62,941 bases of DNA from Mycobacterium sp. IS-1496 (GTDB taxonomy: Bacteria > Actinomycetota > Actinomycetes > Mycobacteriales > Mycobacteriaceae): positions 1 to 62,941 of the forward strand of contig NZ_LQIU01000026.1 in the NCBI RefSeq assembly GCF_001499995.1. Reading direction: 5' to 3'. Made by a program: the position numbers and the translations under genes. The notes beneath the pieces were generated by a model. It was given only the letters and a program-made list of their open reading frames with translations, did not search any database and was not told where the DNA came from. The first letter of the stretch is position 1, and the number at the start of each line of letters is the position of its first letter. This document shows positions 54,774 to 62,871 of the stretch, in pieces.

Positions 54774-55801
54774 GGCGGCGAGGCGCACCGCGGCTGCTCG
54801 AACTGGTCGAGCGCCCGGATGGCCAACTGCCTGCCCACCTCGATGACCTCGGCTGCGCGGTGGAAATCCAAACTGCGACAAGCTGACCGGGGAACCTCGA
54901 TGAGCAGGTCGGGCGGATAGGCGGCGAGGGTGTGGCGGGCCAGCGCCGCCTGGGCGATGTCGATGGTGCGGTTCATCACCTCGAAGCTGCCCAGTTTCGG
55001 CACCGCGACCTCCTTGGCGGAGTCGACGAGTTGGTCGGCGCTGCCGTCCGTTTCGGTGTGCTCGTCGGTGGTCTCCCCGTCCTCGTCCACCGGGGTGGTG
55101 CCGAAGCGGTTGAACATCGACCGCACCGCCGGGGTGTCGAGCACGCTGCGCGCCGACTTCGTGTCCAGCAGCGCAGTGGTGCTGCGCAGCAGGCGGTCCA
55201 GCCAGTCGGCCGTGGAATTCCCCTCACTGACGTCGGGTTCGTAGCCGCCGGACTCGCTGCCGCCGAGGCTCACCGCGATCGTCACGTCGGCGTTGACCGC
55301 GGCGACCGGTGCCATCGGCAGCGGGTCGAGGATGCCGCCGTCGGCCAGCAGTCGTCCGTCGAGGACGTGGGGCGTGATGACGCCGGGGATCGCGATCGAC
55401 GCGCGGATCGCCGCGTCCACCGGACCGCGCTGCAGCCACACCGATCGGCCGGCGATCAGATCCGTCGTGACCGCGGTGTACGGCACCGGCAGGTCTTCGA
55501 TGCAGACCTCACCGAGCATCTCGCGGACCGCGTCGAGGATCTTCTCGGCGCGCAGCACGCCGGGCGCGGTGAGCGAAGGGTCCAGCAGGCGCAGGACCGC
55601 GCGCTGGGTCAGGGATTTCGCCCACTCCGAGTACTGGTTGAGCTTGCCGGCCGCCTGCAGACCGCCGACCAGCGCGCCCATCGACGACCCCGAGATGCCG
55701 ACGATCTCGTAGTCGCGTGCCCGCAGTTCCTCGATGACGCCGATGTGCGCGTAACCGCGGGCGCCGCCACTACCCAGTACCAGAGCGACGCGTTTGCTCA
55801 T
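54764..55801 (-). CDS. Patatin-like phospholipase (Rv1063c-like)
   Basis: A 345-residue patatin/RssA-type protein. GSGGARGYAHIGVIEEL is the oxyanion region, GSSMGALVGG near residue 38 holds the catalytic Ser and LADGGILDPLP near 162 the Asp. An acidic insert near residue 240 (TTPVDEDGETTDEH) sets it apart. No signal peptide is present. The 3' ends of the two patatin genes overlap. Confidence 0.88.
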   Translation of the reverse strand: MSKRVALVLGSGGARGYAHIGVIEELRARDYEIVGISGSSMGALVGGLQAAGKLNQYSEWAKSLTQRAVLRLLDPSLTAPGVLRAEKILDAVREMLGEVCIEDLPVPYTAVTTDLIAGRSVWLQRGPVDAAIRASIAIPGVITPHVLDGRLLADGGILDPLPMAPVAAVNADVTIAVSLGGSESGGYEPDVSEGNSTADWLDRLLRSTTALLDTKSARSVLDTPAVRSMFNRFGTTPVDEDGETTDEHTETDGSADQLVDSAKEVAVPKLGSFEVMNRTIDIAQAALARHTLAAYPPDLLIEVPRSACRSLDFHRAAEVIEVGRQLAIRALDQFEQPRCASPPQT

Positions 55802-55841
55802 GGGGCCATTGTCCGCCCGTTTCGCGCAGCGTGATTCGAAC

Positions 55842-56279
55842 TCAGCCGCAGAGTTCGTCGGCGGCGGCCTCGGCGGCGACGATCACGGCGGCCTGACGCG
55901 CAGGGTTCAGCTTCGACCACGGCTCGCCGAAGGTGCCCGGCCCCGGCGCATCGGACTTCTGTAGGTCGGCGAGATACGGCTCGAGCTGGGCTTTGAGGTC
56001 GCCGCCGCGTTCGGCCATCCACAGCCGGGCCGTGTTGCAGGCCTGGAAGTACTCGTCTTCGGTGGACTCCGCCGGGGCGCCGACGGCCGTCGTCACCCCG
56101 GCCGGTGAGACGCCGACCTGACCAGGGGCCGCGGTGCGGGCGGGTGTGGTCGTCGGTGACGCCATGGCCTGCGACGACGACGGCTCCGCAGCGTCGTCAC
56201 CGCCGCCCGAACAGCCGGTGAGGACGACGCCGCCGGCGACGGCGACGGCCGCGAAGTGGCGGGGGAGGCACCTGCGCAT
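55842..56279 (-). CDS. lpqV: LpqV-like lipoprotein
   Basis: A 145-residue lipoprotein: signal, lipobox VVLTGC (Cys near 23), a Ser/Thr/Pro-rich linker and a conserved domain VGVSPAGVTTAV, ESTEDEYFQACNTARLWM, LNPARQAAVIVAAEAAADELCG. This matches LpqV (Rv1064c) as I recall it. Two Cys in the domain may pair. TAGATT lies six bases before the ATG, the layout of a leaderless mycobacterial promoter. Function unknown. Confidence 0.85.
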   Translation of the reverse strand: MRRCLPRHFAAVAVAGGVVLTGCSGGGDDAAEPSSSQAMASPTTTPARTAAPGQVGVSPAGVTTAVGAPAESTEDEYFQACNTARLWMAERGGDLKAQLEPYLADLQKSDAPGPGTFGEPWSKLNPARQAAVIVAAEAAADELCG

Positions 56280-56307
56280 GGGCCCAATCTATGCAACACT
56301 GGCCGCC

Positions 56308-56349
56308 GTGACGGAGCGGACCGCGGTTCTGGAGTGTTGTCGGGCCTGA
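56308..56349 (+). CDS. Short Cys-Cys leader ORF upstream of the cysteine dioxygenase operon
   Basis: GTG at 56308 opens a 13-codon ORF reading MTERTAVLECCRA and ending in TGA at 56347-56349. Two consecutive Cys codons lie near its end, 40 bases before the dioxygenase ATG. A -10-like AACACT ends seven bases before the GTG, so the ORF may be leaderless. Short polycysteine leaderless ORFs are described in M. smegmatis as cysteine-responsive attenuators of downstream sulfur genes, and this fits. Confidence 0.65.
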   Translation: MTERTAVLECCRA

Positions 56350-56389
56350 CGCCCACCCTCAGACCCGTCTGCCTTCTGGAGCTCCCGTC

Positions 56390-56920
56390 ATGTCCGTGCC
56401 CACCCTTGCCCCTGCCGTACCCGCTGTCTCCGCACCCACCCGGTTGCGCCTTCCCGACCTGCTGCACGCCACCGACCGCGGTGCCGACGATCTGATCAGC
56501 GGGCGCTACGACCACCTGCTGCCCCGCGGCGGCGTCCCCACCGACGACCGCTGGTACACCAAGCTGCACGGTGACGACGAACTCGACATCTGGCTGATCA
56601 GCTGGGTGCCGGAACGGTCGACCGAACTGCACGACCACGGTGGTTCGCTCGGCGCGCTGACCGTGGTGTCCGGGTCGCTGTCCGAGACCCGGTGGGACGG
56701 CGAAGGTCTGCGACGGCGACGGCTCGCGGCAGGCGATCAGGCCGCGTTCCCGCTCGGCTGGGTGCACGACGTGGTGTGGGCGCCCGAGGTCACCAGCGGT
56801 CCCACCCTCAGCGTGCACGCCTACTCGCCGCCGTTGACCGCCATGTCCTACTACGAGGTCACCGATCGGCAAACGTTGCGCCGCAACCGAACCGAACTCA
56901 CCGAATCGCCGGAGGGCTGA
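56390..56920 (+). CDS. Cysteine dioxygenase-family protein (Rv1065-like)
   Basis: A 176-residue cupin of the cysteine dioxygenase type I family, which oxidises cysteine to cysteine sulfinate with non-heme iron. STELHDHGGSLGALTVVSGS gives the first iron His pair near residue 82, and PLGWVHDVVWAPE the third His near 124. HAYSPPLTAMSYY follows as in relatives. CTGGAG precedes the ATG. It is followed one base later by a rhodanese gene and preceded by a Cys-Cys leader ORF. Confidence 0.88.
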   Translation: MSVPTLAPAVPAVSAPTRLRLPDLLHATDRGADDLISGRYDHLLPRGGVPTDDRWYTKLHGDDELDIWLISWVPERSTELHDHGGSLGALTVVSGSLSETRWDGEGLRRRRLAAGDQAAFPLGWVHDVVWAPEVTSGPTLSVHAYSPPLTAMSYYEVTDRQTLRRNRTELTESPEG

Positions 56921-56921
56921 G

Positions 56922-57296
56922 ATGGCCAGTCGCATCGACCGCGTACTCGACCAGGCCCGCGCCAAGCTGCGGCGCATGCCCGCGGCCGCGGTGCCCGCCG
57001 CGCTGGACCGCGGCGCGGTGCTCGTCGACATCCGTCCGCAGGCTCAACGCGCGCGGGAGGGCGACGTGCCCGCCGCGCTGGTGATCGAGCGCAACGTGCT
57101 CGAGTGGCGCTGCGATCCCACCAGCGACGCCCGGATACCGCAGGCCGTCGACGACGACGTCGAATGGGTGGTGCTGTGCTCGGAGGGCTACACCTCGAGC
57201 CTCGCCGCGGCGTCGCTGCTCGACCTCGGGCTGCACCGGGCCACCGACGTCGTCGGCGGCTACCACGCGCTCAAGGCCGAAGGTGTCCTCGTCTAG
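56922..57296 (+). CDS. Rhodanese-domain protein (Rv1066-like)
   Basis: A 124-residue single rhodanese domain. LVDIRPQAQRAREGDVPAAL opens it and the active-site Cys is in VVLCSEGYTSSLAA near residue 86. It begins one base after the dioxygenase stop, so the two are one operon. It probably handles persulfide sulfur released during cysteine breakdown. Its 3' end overlaps the convergent membrane-hydrolase gene by four bases. Confidence 0.88.
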   Translation: MASRIDRVLDQARAKLRRMPAAAVPAALDRGAVLVDIRPQAQRAREGDVPAALVIERNVLEWRCDPTSDARIPQAVDDDVEWVVLCSEGYTSSLAAASLLDLGLHRATDVVGGYHALKAEGVLV

Positions 57297-58990
57297 CTGT
57301 TCTCGTCGGAGTGCAGCACCGGTCGCAGGCGCTCGGTCTTCTCCGGCGTCCACCCCGGCGGCTGCAGAACGGCCGCCCAGCCGTTGACGACATCCTTGAC
57401 GTACACGTGACCGTGGCCGTCCGGAACGTCGACGGCCACCGCCATATCCGCCGACACCTGCAGGAACGTCACCACCGGGATCCACTTCATCCGGGCCGTC
57501 CGGTCATAGCCCGGTGGCTCCTTCAGCCAGTCCGGCCGGGCGAACAACAGGTCGGGGTTCCACCACGCGATCGGGTCCGAGGCATGCTGCAGGTACACCA
57601 CTCTCGGTGTGCCCCAGGGGTCTTCGGGCCGGCCGAGGTCGTCGGGGCGGGCGACGAAGCGGACGTTCTCACCCTTGTCGTAGACCGGCAGCCACTCGGG
57701 CGAACCCGGGTCGCGCTGTCCGGTCAGGTCGGTCCAGATGGTGTTGTTGAACGTCGGCCCGGAGAACAGCGCACCGTCGGTGCGCGCGATCAGGTTGTTC
57801 AGCGCCAGGAACGGCGCCTCGCCGCCGAACGAGCCCAGACTCTCACCGAACACGACGAGACGCGGACGCCGGTCCTCCGGCAATTCCCGCACCAGCGCGT
57901 CGACGGCCTCGAACAACGCCTGTCCGGCCTGTCGCGCGTTCTCCTTGTCGACGAGGAACGACAGCCAGCTCGGCAGGAACGAGTACTGCATCGACACGAT
58001 CGCGGTGTCGCCGTTGAACATGTACTCCAGCGCGGAGGCCTCGGCCTCGTTGATCCAACCGGTGCCCGTGGTGGTCGCGACGGCGATCACCGCGCGGTCC
58101 AGACCGCCGGTGCGCAGCAGTTCCCGGGCGGCCAGACCGGCGGTCGCGCGGATGCCGTCGGCCGAGTTGAGGCCGGCGTAGGCGCGGATCGGCTCGGTCG
58201 CGGGTGCGCCGTTGAAGGCGCTGAGTTCGGCGACCGTCGGCCCGCCCGAGACGAAGATCCGGCCCTGATGGCCCAGCGACTCCCAGCTGGCCAGCGACTG
58301 CGGCCCGCCCGACCGCAGGGCGCTGACCGGGGCCGGAGTGTCCGGATCGGTCTCGTCGTTGACCGTCTCGAAGGTGTTGTTGATCGCGCTCATCGCCCCG
58401 CGGACCACGACGCCGTTGAGCAGTGCGATCGTCAGCGCCACCAGCAGGACCACCACGACGACGGCCGAGACCCTGGGCGGGGCAACACGATTGAGCTGCC
58501 CGACCAGGAACCGGACCAACCGCCGGATCAGCTGGCCCACCTCGACGAGCGCGAACAGCACGACGATCGCCAGCACCGCGGTCAGCGGGTGTTCCCAGAA
58601 CCCCATCCGCGGCACGCCCATCGCGTCGCGCACCTGGTCCTGCCAGACGTGGAAGTAGACGATCATCAGCACCTGACCGACGACGCCGACCACGACCAGC
58701 GCCCACCAGGCCCACCGCGGAGCCGCCGGACTGGTGTCCCTGGAGAGCATGTAGCGCACGAGCCAGACCGCGAACACGCCGATCCCGTACCCGGCGGCGC
58801 CGGCCCCGCCGCTGACCAGACCCTGGAACAGCGGGCCGCGCGGCAACAGCGACGGGGTGAGCGAGAACCACAGGAATACCAGCCCGACGGCGGTGCCGAA
58901 GAACGTGTAGTGGCGCAGCCACCACGCCCGTCTACGTGGTGGCCGGTCCTGCGGCGGAGACTGCTCGGTGACCTCCGCGGTATCGCTCAC
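57293..58990 (-). CDS. Membrane alpha/beta hydrolase (Rv1069c-like, PF10081 type)
   Basis: A 565-residue protein. Four or five N-terminal membrane helices span about residues 30-205 (LVFLWFSLTPSLLPRGP, YGIGVFAVWLVRYML, VVVVLLVALTIALLNG). A C-terminal hydrolase domain follows with the nucleophile in FGESLGSFGG near 375 and RVVYLQHASDPIAWW near 470. Function unknown; it may act on envelope lipids. A very long open frame on the other strand is a GC artefact. Confidence 0.88.
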   Translation of the reverse strand: MSDTAEVTEQSPPQDRPPRRRAWWLRHYTFFGTAVGLVFLWFSLTPSLLPRGPLFQGLVSGGAGAAGYGIGVFAVWLVRYMLSRDTSPAAPRWAWWALVVVGVVGQVLMIVYFHVWQDQVRDAMGVPRMGFWEHPLTAVLAIVVLFALVEVGQLIRRLVRFLVGQLNRVAPPRVSAVVVVVLLVALTIALLNGVVVRGAMSAINNTFETVNDETDPDTPAPVSALRSGGPQSLASWESLGHQGRIFVSGGPTVAELSAFNGAPATEPIRAYAGLNSADGIRATAGLAARELLRTGGLDRAVIAVATTTGTGWINEAEASALEYMFNGDTAIVSMQYSFLPSWLSFLVDKENARQAGQALFEAVDALVRELPEDRRPRLVVFGESLGSFGGEAPFLALNNLIARTDGALFSGPTFNNTIWTDLTGQRDPGSPEWLPVYDKGENVRFVARPDDLGRPEDPWGTPRVVYLQHASDPIAWWNPDLLFARPDWLKEPPGYDRTARMKWIPVVTFLQVSADMAVAVDVPDGHGHVYVKDVVNGWAAVLQPPGWTPEKTERLRPVLHSDENS

Positions 58991-58999
58991 CAGAGCAGA

Positions 59000-59773
59000 T
59001 TAGCGATGGGTGAAGTTGGCGGGGCGCTTCTCGCTGAACGCCGCCATGCCTTCCTTCTGGTCCTCGGTCGCGAACGTGGAGTGGAAGAGCCGGCGTTCGT
59101 ACAGCAGGCCCTCGGTCAGCGTGGACTCGAAGGCGCGATCGACGGCTTCCTTGGCCATCCGGGATGCGTTGCGCGACATGCCCGCAATCGTCGCAGCGAC
59201 CTCGTTGGCCTCGTCGAGCAGCCGGTCGGCGGGCACCACCCGCGACACCAGGCCACTGCGTTCGGCCTCCTCGGCGCCGATCGTGCGGCCGGTCAGGATC
59301 AGGTCCATCGCCTTGGCCTTGCCGATCGCGCGGGTCAGCCGCTGCGATCCGCCCATACCGGGCAGCACGCCGAGTTTGATCTCGGGCTGCCCGAATTTGG
59401 CGGTGTCGGCGGCGATCAGGATGTCGCACATCATCGCCAGCTCACACCCGCCGCCGAGTGCGTAGCCCGCGACGGCGGCGATGGTGGGGGTGCGGGTGGC
59501 GGCGAACTTGCCCCACAACGCGAAGAAGTCGGCGGTGAAGACCTCGGCGAACGACAGGCTCGCCATCTCCTTGATGTCGGCGCCCGCCGCGAAGGCCTTC
59601 TCGCTGCCGGTGACGATGATCGCGCCGATGCCCTCGTCGGCGTCGAACTCCGCTGCAGCCGTGGTGACTTCGGCCATCACCTGCGAGTTGAGGGCGTTGA
59701 GCGCCTTGGGGCGGTTCAGCGTGATCGTGCCGACCCGGCCCTCGCGGGTGACGAGGATGGTCTCGTAATCCAT
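59000..59773 (-). CDS. echA8: Enoyl-CoA hydratase (EchA8-like)
   Basis: A 257-residue crotonase, the exact length of M. tuberculosis EchA8. [15 protein letters not shown] forms one half of the oxyanion hole and [15 protein letters not shown] the other. The catalytic Glu residues fall in GGGCELAMM and [14 protein letters not shown]. It hydrates trans-2-enoyl-CoA in beta-oxidation. It lies eight bases after the second crotonase-family gene, as in Rv1071c-Rv1070c. Confidence 0.93.
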   Translation of the reverse strand: MDYETILVTREGRVGTITLNRPKALNALNSQVMAEVTTAAAEFDADEGIGAIIVTGSEKAFAAGADIKEMASLSFAEVFTADFFALWGKFAATRTPTIAAVAGYALGGGCELAMMCDILIAADTAKFGQPEIKLGVLPGMGGSQRLTRAIGKAKAMDLILTGRTIGAEEAERSGLVSRVVPADRLLDEANEVAATIAGMSRNASRMAKEAVDRAFESTLTEGLLYERRLFHSTFATEDQKEGMAAFSEKRPANFTHR

Positions 59774-59781
59774 GGCTACTC

Positions 59782-60822
59782 CTATGCGGGAAAGGTGAGT
59801 TCGGGGTCGGCGGGTGCGAAGTAGGCGTCGACGTCGGCTCGGGTGACCTCGGCGGCCGACTGGTGCGACCACCGGGGATTGCGGTCCTTGTCGACGAGTT
59901 GGGCGCGGATGCCCTCGACGAAGTCGTGTGAGCGCAGCGACGCACAGGAGACGCGGTATTCGTCGCGGAGCACGTCCTCCAGTGTGTCGAGTCGGGCCGC
60001 CCGGCGGACCGATTCGAGCGTGACGGCCAGCGCGACGGGGGAGCGGGACTCGATGAGGTCGGCGGCGTCGCGGGCCGGGCCGGCGTCGTGGCCGCGCAGC
60101 GCTGCGATGATGTCGGCGACGGTGTCACCGGCGTAGCACGCATCGATCCAGTCCCGTTGGGCGAGCAGCGTGCTCGCGGGCGGTTCGGCGGCGTGGGCGG
60201 CCAGCGCGGCCTCGGCCCCGTCGGCGACGACCGCCGCCTTGAAGTCGTCCAGCTTGTCGTGCGGCACGAAGTGGTCGGCGAACCCCATCGCGATCGCGTC
60301 GGCGCCGGAGAACGGGGCGCCGGTCAGTGCGGCGTGCAGGCCGAGCAGCCCGGGAGCGCGCGACAACAGGTAGGTGCCACCCACGTCGGGGATGAAGCCG
60401 ATGCCGACCTCGGGCATGCCCATCTTCGTGGTGTCGGTGACCACCCGCACGTCGCCGTGCGCGCTGACGCCCACGCCCCCGCCCATGACGATGCCGTCCA
60501 TCACCGCCACATAGGTTTTGGGGTAGCGGCCGATGTACGAGTTGAGCTGGTACTCCTCGAACCAGAACCGCCGCGCGTCGGCGCCGCCGGCCTTGGCGCT
60601 GTGATAGAGCGCGATCACGTCGCCGCCGGCGCACAGACCGCGTTCGCCCGTCCCGGAGAGCAGCACGGTGTGGACACCGTCGTCCTTCTCCCAGGCGTGC
60701 AGCGCATCCGCCAGCGTGGTCACCATCCCGTGGGTCAGCGAGTTGATCGCCTTGGGCCGGTTCAAGGTGACGAGCCCGACGCCGTTCTCCACAGAAACTA
60801 GGACATCCTCGTTTTCCGCCAC
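59782..60822 (-). CDS. echA9: Enoyl-CoA hydratase/3-hydroxyisobutyryl-CoA hydrolase family (EchA9-like)
   Basis: A protein of about 346 residues with a crotonase core: [15 protein letters not shown] and [15 protein letters not shown] form the oxyanion hole. [20 protein letters not shown] and a C-terminal extension ([16 protein letters not shown]) are typical of 3-hydroxyisobutyryl-CoA hydrolases of valine breakdown. EchA9 (Rv1071c) has this size and position. GTG 60822 is preferred; TTG 60831 is possible. It forms an operon with echA8. Confidence 0.9.
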   Translation of the reverse strand: MAENEDVLVSVENGVGLVTLNRPKAINSLTHGMVTTLADALHAWEKDDGVHTVLLSGTGERGLCAGGDVIALYHSAKAGGADARRFWFEEYQLNSYIGRYPKTYVAVMDGIVMGGGVGVSAHGDVRVVTDTTKMGMPEVGIGFIPDVGGTYLLSRAPGLLGLHAALTGAPFSGADAIAMGFADHFVPHDKLDDFKAAVVADGAEAALAAHAAEPPASTLLAQRDWIDACYAGDTVADIIAALRGHDAGPARDAADLIESRSPVALAVTLESVRRAARLDTLEDVLRDEYRVSCASLRSHDFVEGIRAQLVDKDRNPRWSHQSAAEVTRADVDAYFAPADPELTFPA

Positions 60823-60990
60823 GGGAAGCAATGTAGATCGTCGCCCGCGGTGCGCGCACGACGGGTAAGGTTTCGCTCGACCGTCCTGGGAAGTTCCTGT
60901 GAGATCTTGCCTCGATTTCGGGAACTCACGCCGGACCGTCGATCGTTGACCGTGTGTTCGTCATCGAACCACCTATGAGAGGACCCGACG

Positions 60991-61839
60991 GTGCGCGAGA
61001 GCAGCAACCCGGTATTCCGCTCCCTGCCGAAGACGCAGGGCGGATACGCGACATTCGGTACCGGAGCCGCCGGCTACGGTGCCCAGCAGGTACACGCTGA
61101 GCCGTATACGACGCAGTACCCGGAGCAGACCGGCGTCGCCCGGCCGATGACCATCGACGACGTCGTCACCAAGACCGGCATCACGCTGGCCGTGCTGTCG
61201 GCCGTCGCCGTCGTCTCCTACTTCCTGGTCGGGATGAACCCGGGCCTGGCCGGCCCGCTGACCATGATCGGCGCCATCGGCGGCCTGGTGATGGTCCTGA
61301 TCGCGACCTTCGGCCGCAAGCAGGACAACCCCGCCATCGTCCTGACCTACGCGGGCCTGGAAGGTATGTTCCTGGGCGCGATCTCGTGGCTGTTCGGCAA
61401 CGTCGTCGTCGCGGGCGGCAGCGCGGGCGCGCTGATCACCCAGGCGGTGCTCGCCACGCTCGGCGTGTTCTTCGGCATGCTCGTCGTCTACAAGACCGGC
61501 GCCATCCGCGTCACCCCGAAGTTCACCCGCATGATCGTGGCCGGCCTGTTCGGTGTGCTGGTGCTCATGCTCGGCAACTTCGTGCTCGCGCTGTTCGGCG
61601 TGGGCGGCGGCGAGGGCATGGGCCTGCGCAGCGGCGGCACCATCGCCATCATCTTCTCGCTGGTCTGCATCGGCCTCGCGGCGTTCAGCTTCCTGATCGA
61701 CTTCGACGCCGCCGACCAGATGATCCGCGCCGGTGCGCCGGAGAAGGCCGCGTGGGGCGTCGCCCTGGGCCTGACCGTCACGCTGGTCTGGCTGTACATC
61801 GAGATCCTGCGGCTGCTCAGTTACTTCCAGAACGACTAG
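60991..61839 (+). CDS. Bax inhibitor-1/YccA-like membrane protein (Rv1072-like)
   Basis: A 282-residue protein. About 55 cytosolic N-terminal residues (RESSNPVFRSLPKTQGGYA) precede seven membrane helices; the last ends LVWLYIEILRLLSYFQND. The Asp-containing segment LIDFDAADQMI near residue 230 matches the acidic latch of the BI-1 fold. It may leak calcium or interact with membrane proteases; untested here. GTG 60991 has GAGAGGA before it, and a strong terminator follows. Confidence 0.87.
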   Translation: MRESSNPVFRSLPKTQGGYATFGTGAAGYGAQQVHAEPYTTQYPEQTGVARPMTIDDVVTKTGITLAVLSAVAVVSYFLVGMNPGLAGPLTMIGAIGGLVMVLIATFGRKQDNPAIVLTYAGLEGMFLGAISWLFGNVVVAGGSAGALITQAVLATLGVFFGMLVVYKTGAIRVTPKFTRMIVAGLFGVLVLMLGNFVLALFGVGGGEGMGLRSGGTIAIIFSLVCIGLAAFSFLIDFDAADQMIRAGAPEKAAWGVALGLTVTLVWLYIEILRLLSYFQND

Positions 61840-61854
61840 CAGCCTTTCCAAGGA

Positions 61855-61881
61855 AGCCCGGCACCGGTGGTGCCGGGCTTT
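61855..61881 (+). terminator. Rho-independent-type terminator
   Basis: AGCCCGGCACC and GGTGCCGGGCT form an 11-base perfect stem around GGT, followed by TT. It lies 16 bases past the stop of the Bax-inhibitor-like gene. Confidence 0.85.
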
Positions 61882-61906
61882 CTGCTTTCTCGACGTTGAT
61901 TCTGTG

Positions 61907-61942
61907 CACAGATCGCGATCAGTCCACAAACGGCGATCTGTG
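61907..61942. repeat. Inverted CACAGATCGC repeats before the DUF559 gene
   Basis: CACAGATCGC (61907-61916) and GCGATCTGTG (61933-61942) form a perfect 10-base inverted repeat with a 16-base spacer. A direct third copy is at 62845-62854, just beyond the gene. They may be operators or boundaries of a small mobile cassette. Confidence 0.6.
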
Positions 61943-61991
61943 GGCAATGTCAACGGCGGGCCGCGTCGGTGCGGCGGCCGAATCTGCGGTC

Positions 61992-62837
61992 ATGCTCGAC
62001 AGACCCTTCGTCGGCACGGAGGCGTTGCGCGCAGGCCTCGTCCGTAAGCACCAGCTGCGCGCGCACTTCCGGACCGTCTTCCCGAACGTGTACGTGCGCC
62101 GCGACGCCACGCTGACGCTTCGCGATCGGGCCAGGGCCGCCTGGCTCTGGTCGAATCGGCAGGGCGTGCTCGCCGGGTTGACGGCGTCCGCGCTCCATGG
62201 CGCCAAATGGGTCGACGACACGCAACCCATCGAGATGATCGTCCATGGCAGCCGCCCGCCCGCGGGCCTGCGGACCTCGGCGATGTCGCTGCTGGACGCC
62301 GAACGCTGCCTCGTCGGCGGGCTTCCCGTCACCACGATCGACCGCACGGCCTTCGATCTGGGCCGACGCGGCGCAATCGACGAGGCCGTCGCACGACTCG
62401 ACGCGCTCGCCTGGGCAACCCGATTCGACGTGGCGAGCGTGCAGGACACGGCGCGGCGCCATCCCCACACTCGAGGCCTGCGCCGACTCGAGCAAGCGCT
62501 GGATCTGGTGGACGCCGGCGCCGCGTCGCCACAGGAGACGTGGCTGCGGCTGCTGCTCATGCGCGCCGGATATCCACGACCGAGAACCCAGATCCCGGTG
62601 CTCAGCCCGGACCGATCGCGGAAGTACTACCTCGACATGGGTTGGGAGGACACCATGGTCGCCGCCGAGTACGACGGCGATCACCACCGCACGACCAAGA
62701 GTCTGTTCGCCTACGAGATTCAGCGGTTGGAGGACATCGCAGCGGCCGGTTGGCATGTCGTCCGCGTTGCGGCGCGCAGTCGTGAGTCCGACGTGTTGGG
62801 CCGCGTACAGCGGGCCTGGCAGCTACGCGCGGGTTGA
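61992..62837 (+). CDS. DUF559-domain protein, AbiEi/endonuclease-like
   Basis: A 281-residue protein of a large mycobacterial family. The N-terminal part (GTEALRAGLVRKHQLRAHF, then VYVRRDATLTL) resembles AbiEi-type antitoxin winged domains. The C-terminal DUF559 part has a PD-(D/E)xK/Vsr-like core: YLDMGWEDTMVAAEYDGDHH and AGWHVVRV. ATG 61992 is chosen; ATG 61947 would overlap the flanking region just after the inverted repeat. The function is unknown. An IS30-like element has inserted close to its 3' side. Confidence 0.8.
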   Translation: MLDRPFVGTEALRAGLVRKHQLRAHFRTVFPNVYVRRDATLTLRDRARAAWLWSNRQGVLAGLTASALHGAKWVDDTQPIEMIVHGSRPPAGLRTSAMSLLDAERCLVGGLPVTTIDRTAFDLGRRGAIDEAVARLDALAWATRFDVASVQDTARRHPHTRGLRRLEQALDLVDAGAASPQETWLRLLLMRAGYPRPRTQIPVLSPDRSRKYYLDMGWEDTMVAAEYDGDHHRTTKSLFAYEIQRLEDIAAAGWHVVRVAARSRESDVLGRVQRAWQLRAG

Positions 62838-62844
62838 CTCTGCG

Positions 62845-62854
62845 CACAGATCGC
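62845..62854 (+). repeat. Third CACAGATCGC copy
   Basis: Direct copy of the motif at 61907-61916, with further identity (GA after it). It lies eight bases past the DUF559 stop and just outside the IS30-like element. Confidence 0.6.
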
Positions 62855-62871
62855 GAACTCGCCGGGCGGTT

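Noticed and set aside
57104..59824. 906-codon plus-strand open frame
   Set aside because: It runs antisense across the rhodanese end, membrane-hydrolase and echA8 genes, is Arg/Gln/His-rich and lacks any domain; typical GC-rich shadow.
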